Positions 38,992 through 39,058 of a stretch of DNA of 39,058 nucleotides are shown here, piece after piece. The notes below the pieces were generated by a model. It had not been told where the DNA came from and searched no databases. It saw nothing but the letters and a program-made list of their open reading frames with translations. Made by a program: the position numbers and the translations under genes. Source of the stretch: Clostridia bacterium (GTDB lineage Bacteria; Bacillota; Clostridia; Oscillospirales; Acutalibacteraceae); contig JAFRJB010000006.1 in the NCBI GenBank assembly GCA_017432485.1, positions 1 through 39,058 of the forward strand. The letters are read 5' to 3'. Positions within the stretch are counted from its first letter, which is position 1. Every line of letters starts with the position of its first letter.

Positions 38992-39058
38992 AGCACACAT
39001 GGACAGGATAGTAAAGAATTTAAGTTTAAGATAATGGAACTGCATTATCAGGACGGTA
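38989..39058 (+). CDS. Partial ORF, N-terminus only; possible transposase ORFA/helix-turn-helix protein
   Basis: Only 23 codons are in the window (MSTHGQDSKEFKFKIMELHY, then QDG). The string SKEFKFKIMELHYQDG resembles the first helix of IS3-type ORFA or related helix-turn-helix proteins, where 'EFK.K.V.L...G' is common; this is a weak match. GGAG lies upstream in the loop of an inverted repeat. It cannot be identified without the downstream sequence. Confidence 0.4.
   Translation, partial: MSTHGQDSKEFKFKIMELHYQDG

Noticed and set aside
1..39058. Prophage, defence island, retron or secondary-metabolite cluster
   Set aside because: I looked for integrases, reverse transcriptases, toxin-antitoxin pairs, nucleases and biosynthetic enzymes and found none; only the truncated ORF at the end could belong to a mobile element.

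Overview
This window reads as a chromosomal stretch of an anaerobic, endospore-forming Firmicute of the class Clostridia, probably an Oscillospirales/Ruminococcaceae-like gut organism. The evidence is the gene content and order: hprK-glk-murB-rapZ-whiA-dnaE-pfkA, spoIVB-spo0A, spoIIP, miaB-ylbF-mutS-mutL, a one-polypeptide pyruvate:ferredoxin oxidoreductase, strong GGAGG-type ribosome sites and several TTG starts. No phage, defence island, CRISPR array or rRNA is visible. The placement is inference from gene content, not from a database search.

Layout. 1-1550: a minus-strand pair (SGNH hydrolase-like protein plus DUF4358-like lipoprotein or membrane protein). 1.6-2.5 kb: a small conserved protein and two serine tRNAs separated by a structured repeat. 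3.1-4.3 kb: XRE regulator and thymidine kinase. 4.7-7.8 kb: spoIIP, birA and a CDP-alcohol phosphatidyltransferase. 7.9-17.2 kb: the core cluster hprK, ROK glucokinase, murB, rapZ, whiA, dnaE, pfkA, linking carbon sensing, glycolysis, wall precursor synthesis and replication. 17.4-20.5 kb: a DUF1624/HGSNAT-type membrane protein, a QueT queuosine-precursor transporter with a candidate riboswitch leader, and a CNNM/CorC transporter. 20.7-24.3 kb: nifJ. 24.7-29.1 kb: rmlA, rmlC, rmlD for dTDP-rhamnose, then a secreted four-Ig-domain M14 carboxypeptidase. 29.2-31.8 kb: nrdR, spoIVB, spo0A. 31.9-38.9 kb: miaB, ylbF-like, mutS, mutL. A truncated ORF with an ORFA/helix-turn-helix flavour runs off the end.

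The protein genes are mostly ordinary core genes. The unusual content is between them. At least a dozen intergenic gaps carry pieces of one modular, self-complementary repeat family. Terminal palindromes built on AAATAAGGATTTG enclose short arrays with a strict 7-bp period, and these enclose one or more hairpin modules. The 7-mer differs from copy to copy (GAAAACT, GAACACT, GCGGAAT, AGTGAAT, GCTAACN, CTTCACA types) and the two arrays of one element are in inverted orientation. The hairpin stems change sequence but keep pairing (7-3-7, 6-3-6 and 7-4-7 geometries), which is compensatory change visible inside this one window. Two full elements (4425-4680 and 24355-24610) are about 96 percent identical over 256 bp. 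A second family of long hairpin elements with terminal inverted repeats occurs at 2092-2336, 5839-6117 and as a tandem pair at 33869-34192. I do not recognise a named family for either.

Other points: paired NrdR-box-like sites spaced 31 bp in the nrdR promoter, a perfect 9-bp inverted repeat bracketing the -10 box of birA, a serine tRNA with a G1-A72 mismatch, a whiA gene with no visible Shine-Dalgarno sequence because a repeat abuts it, and a start-codon-sequestering hairpin at the last partial gene.
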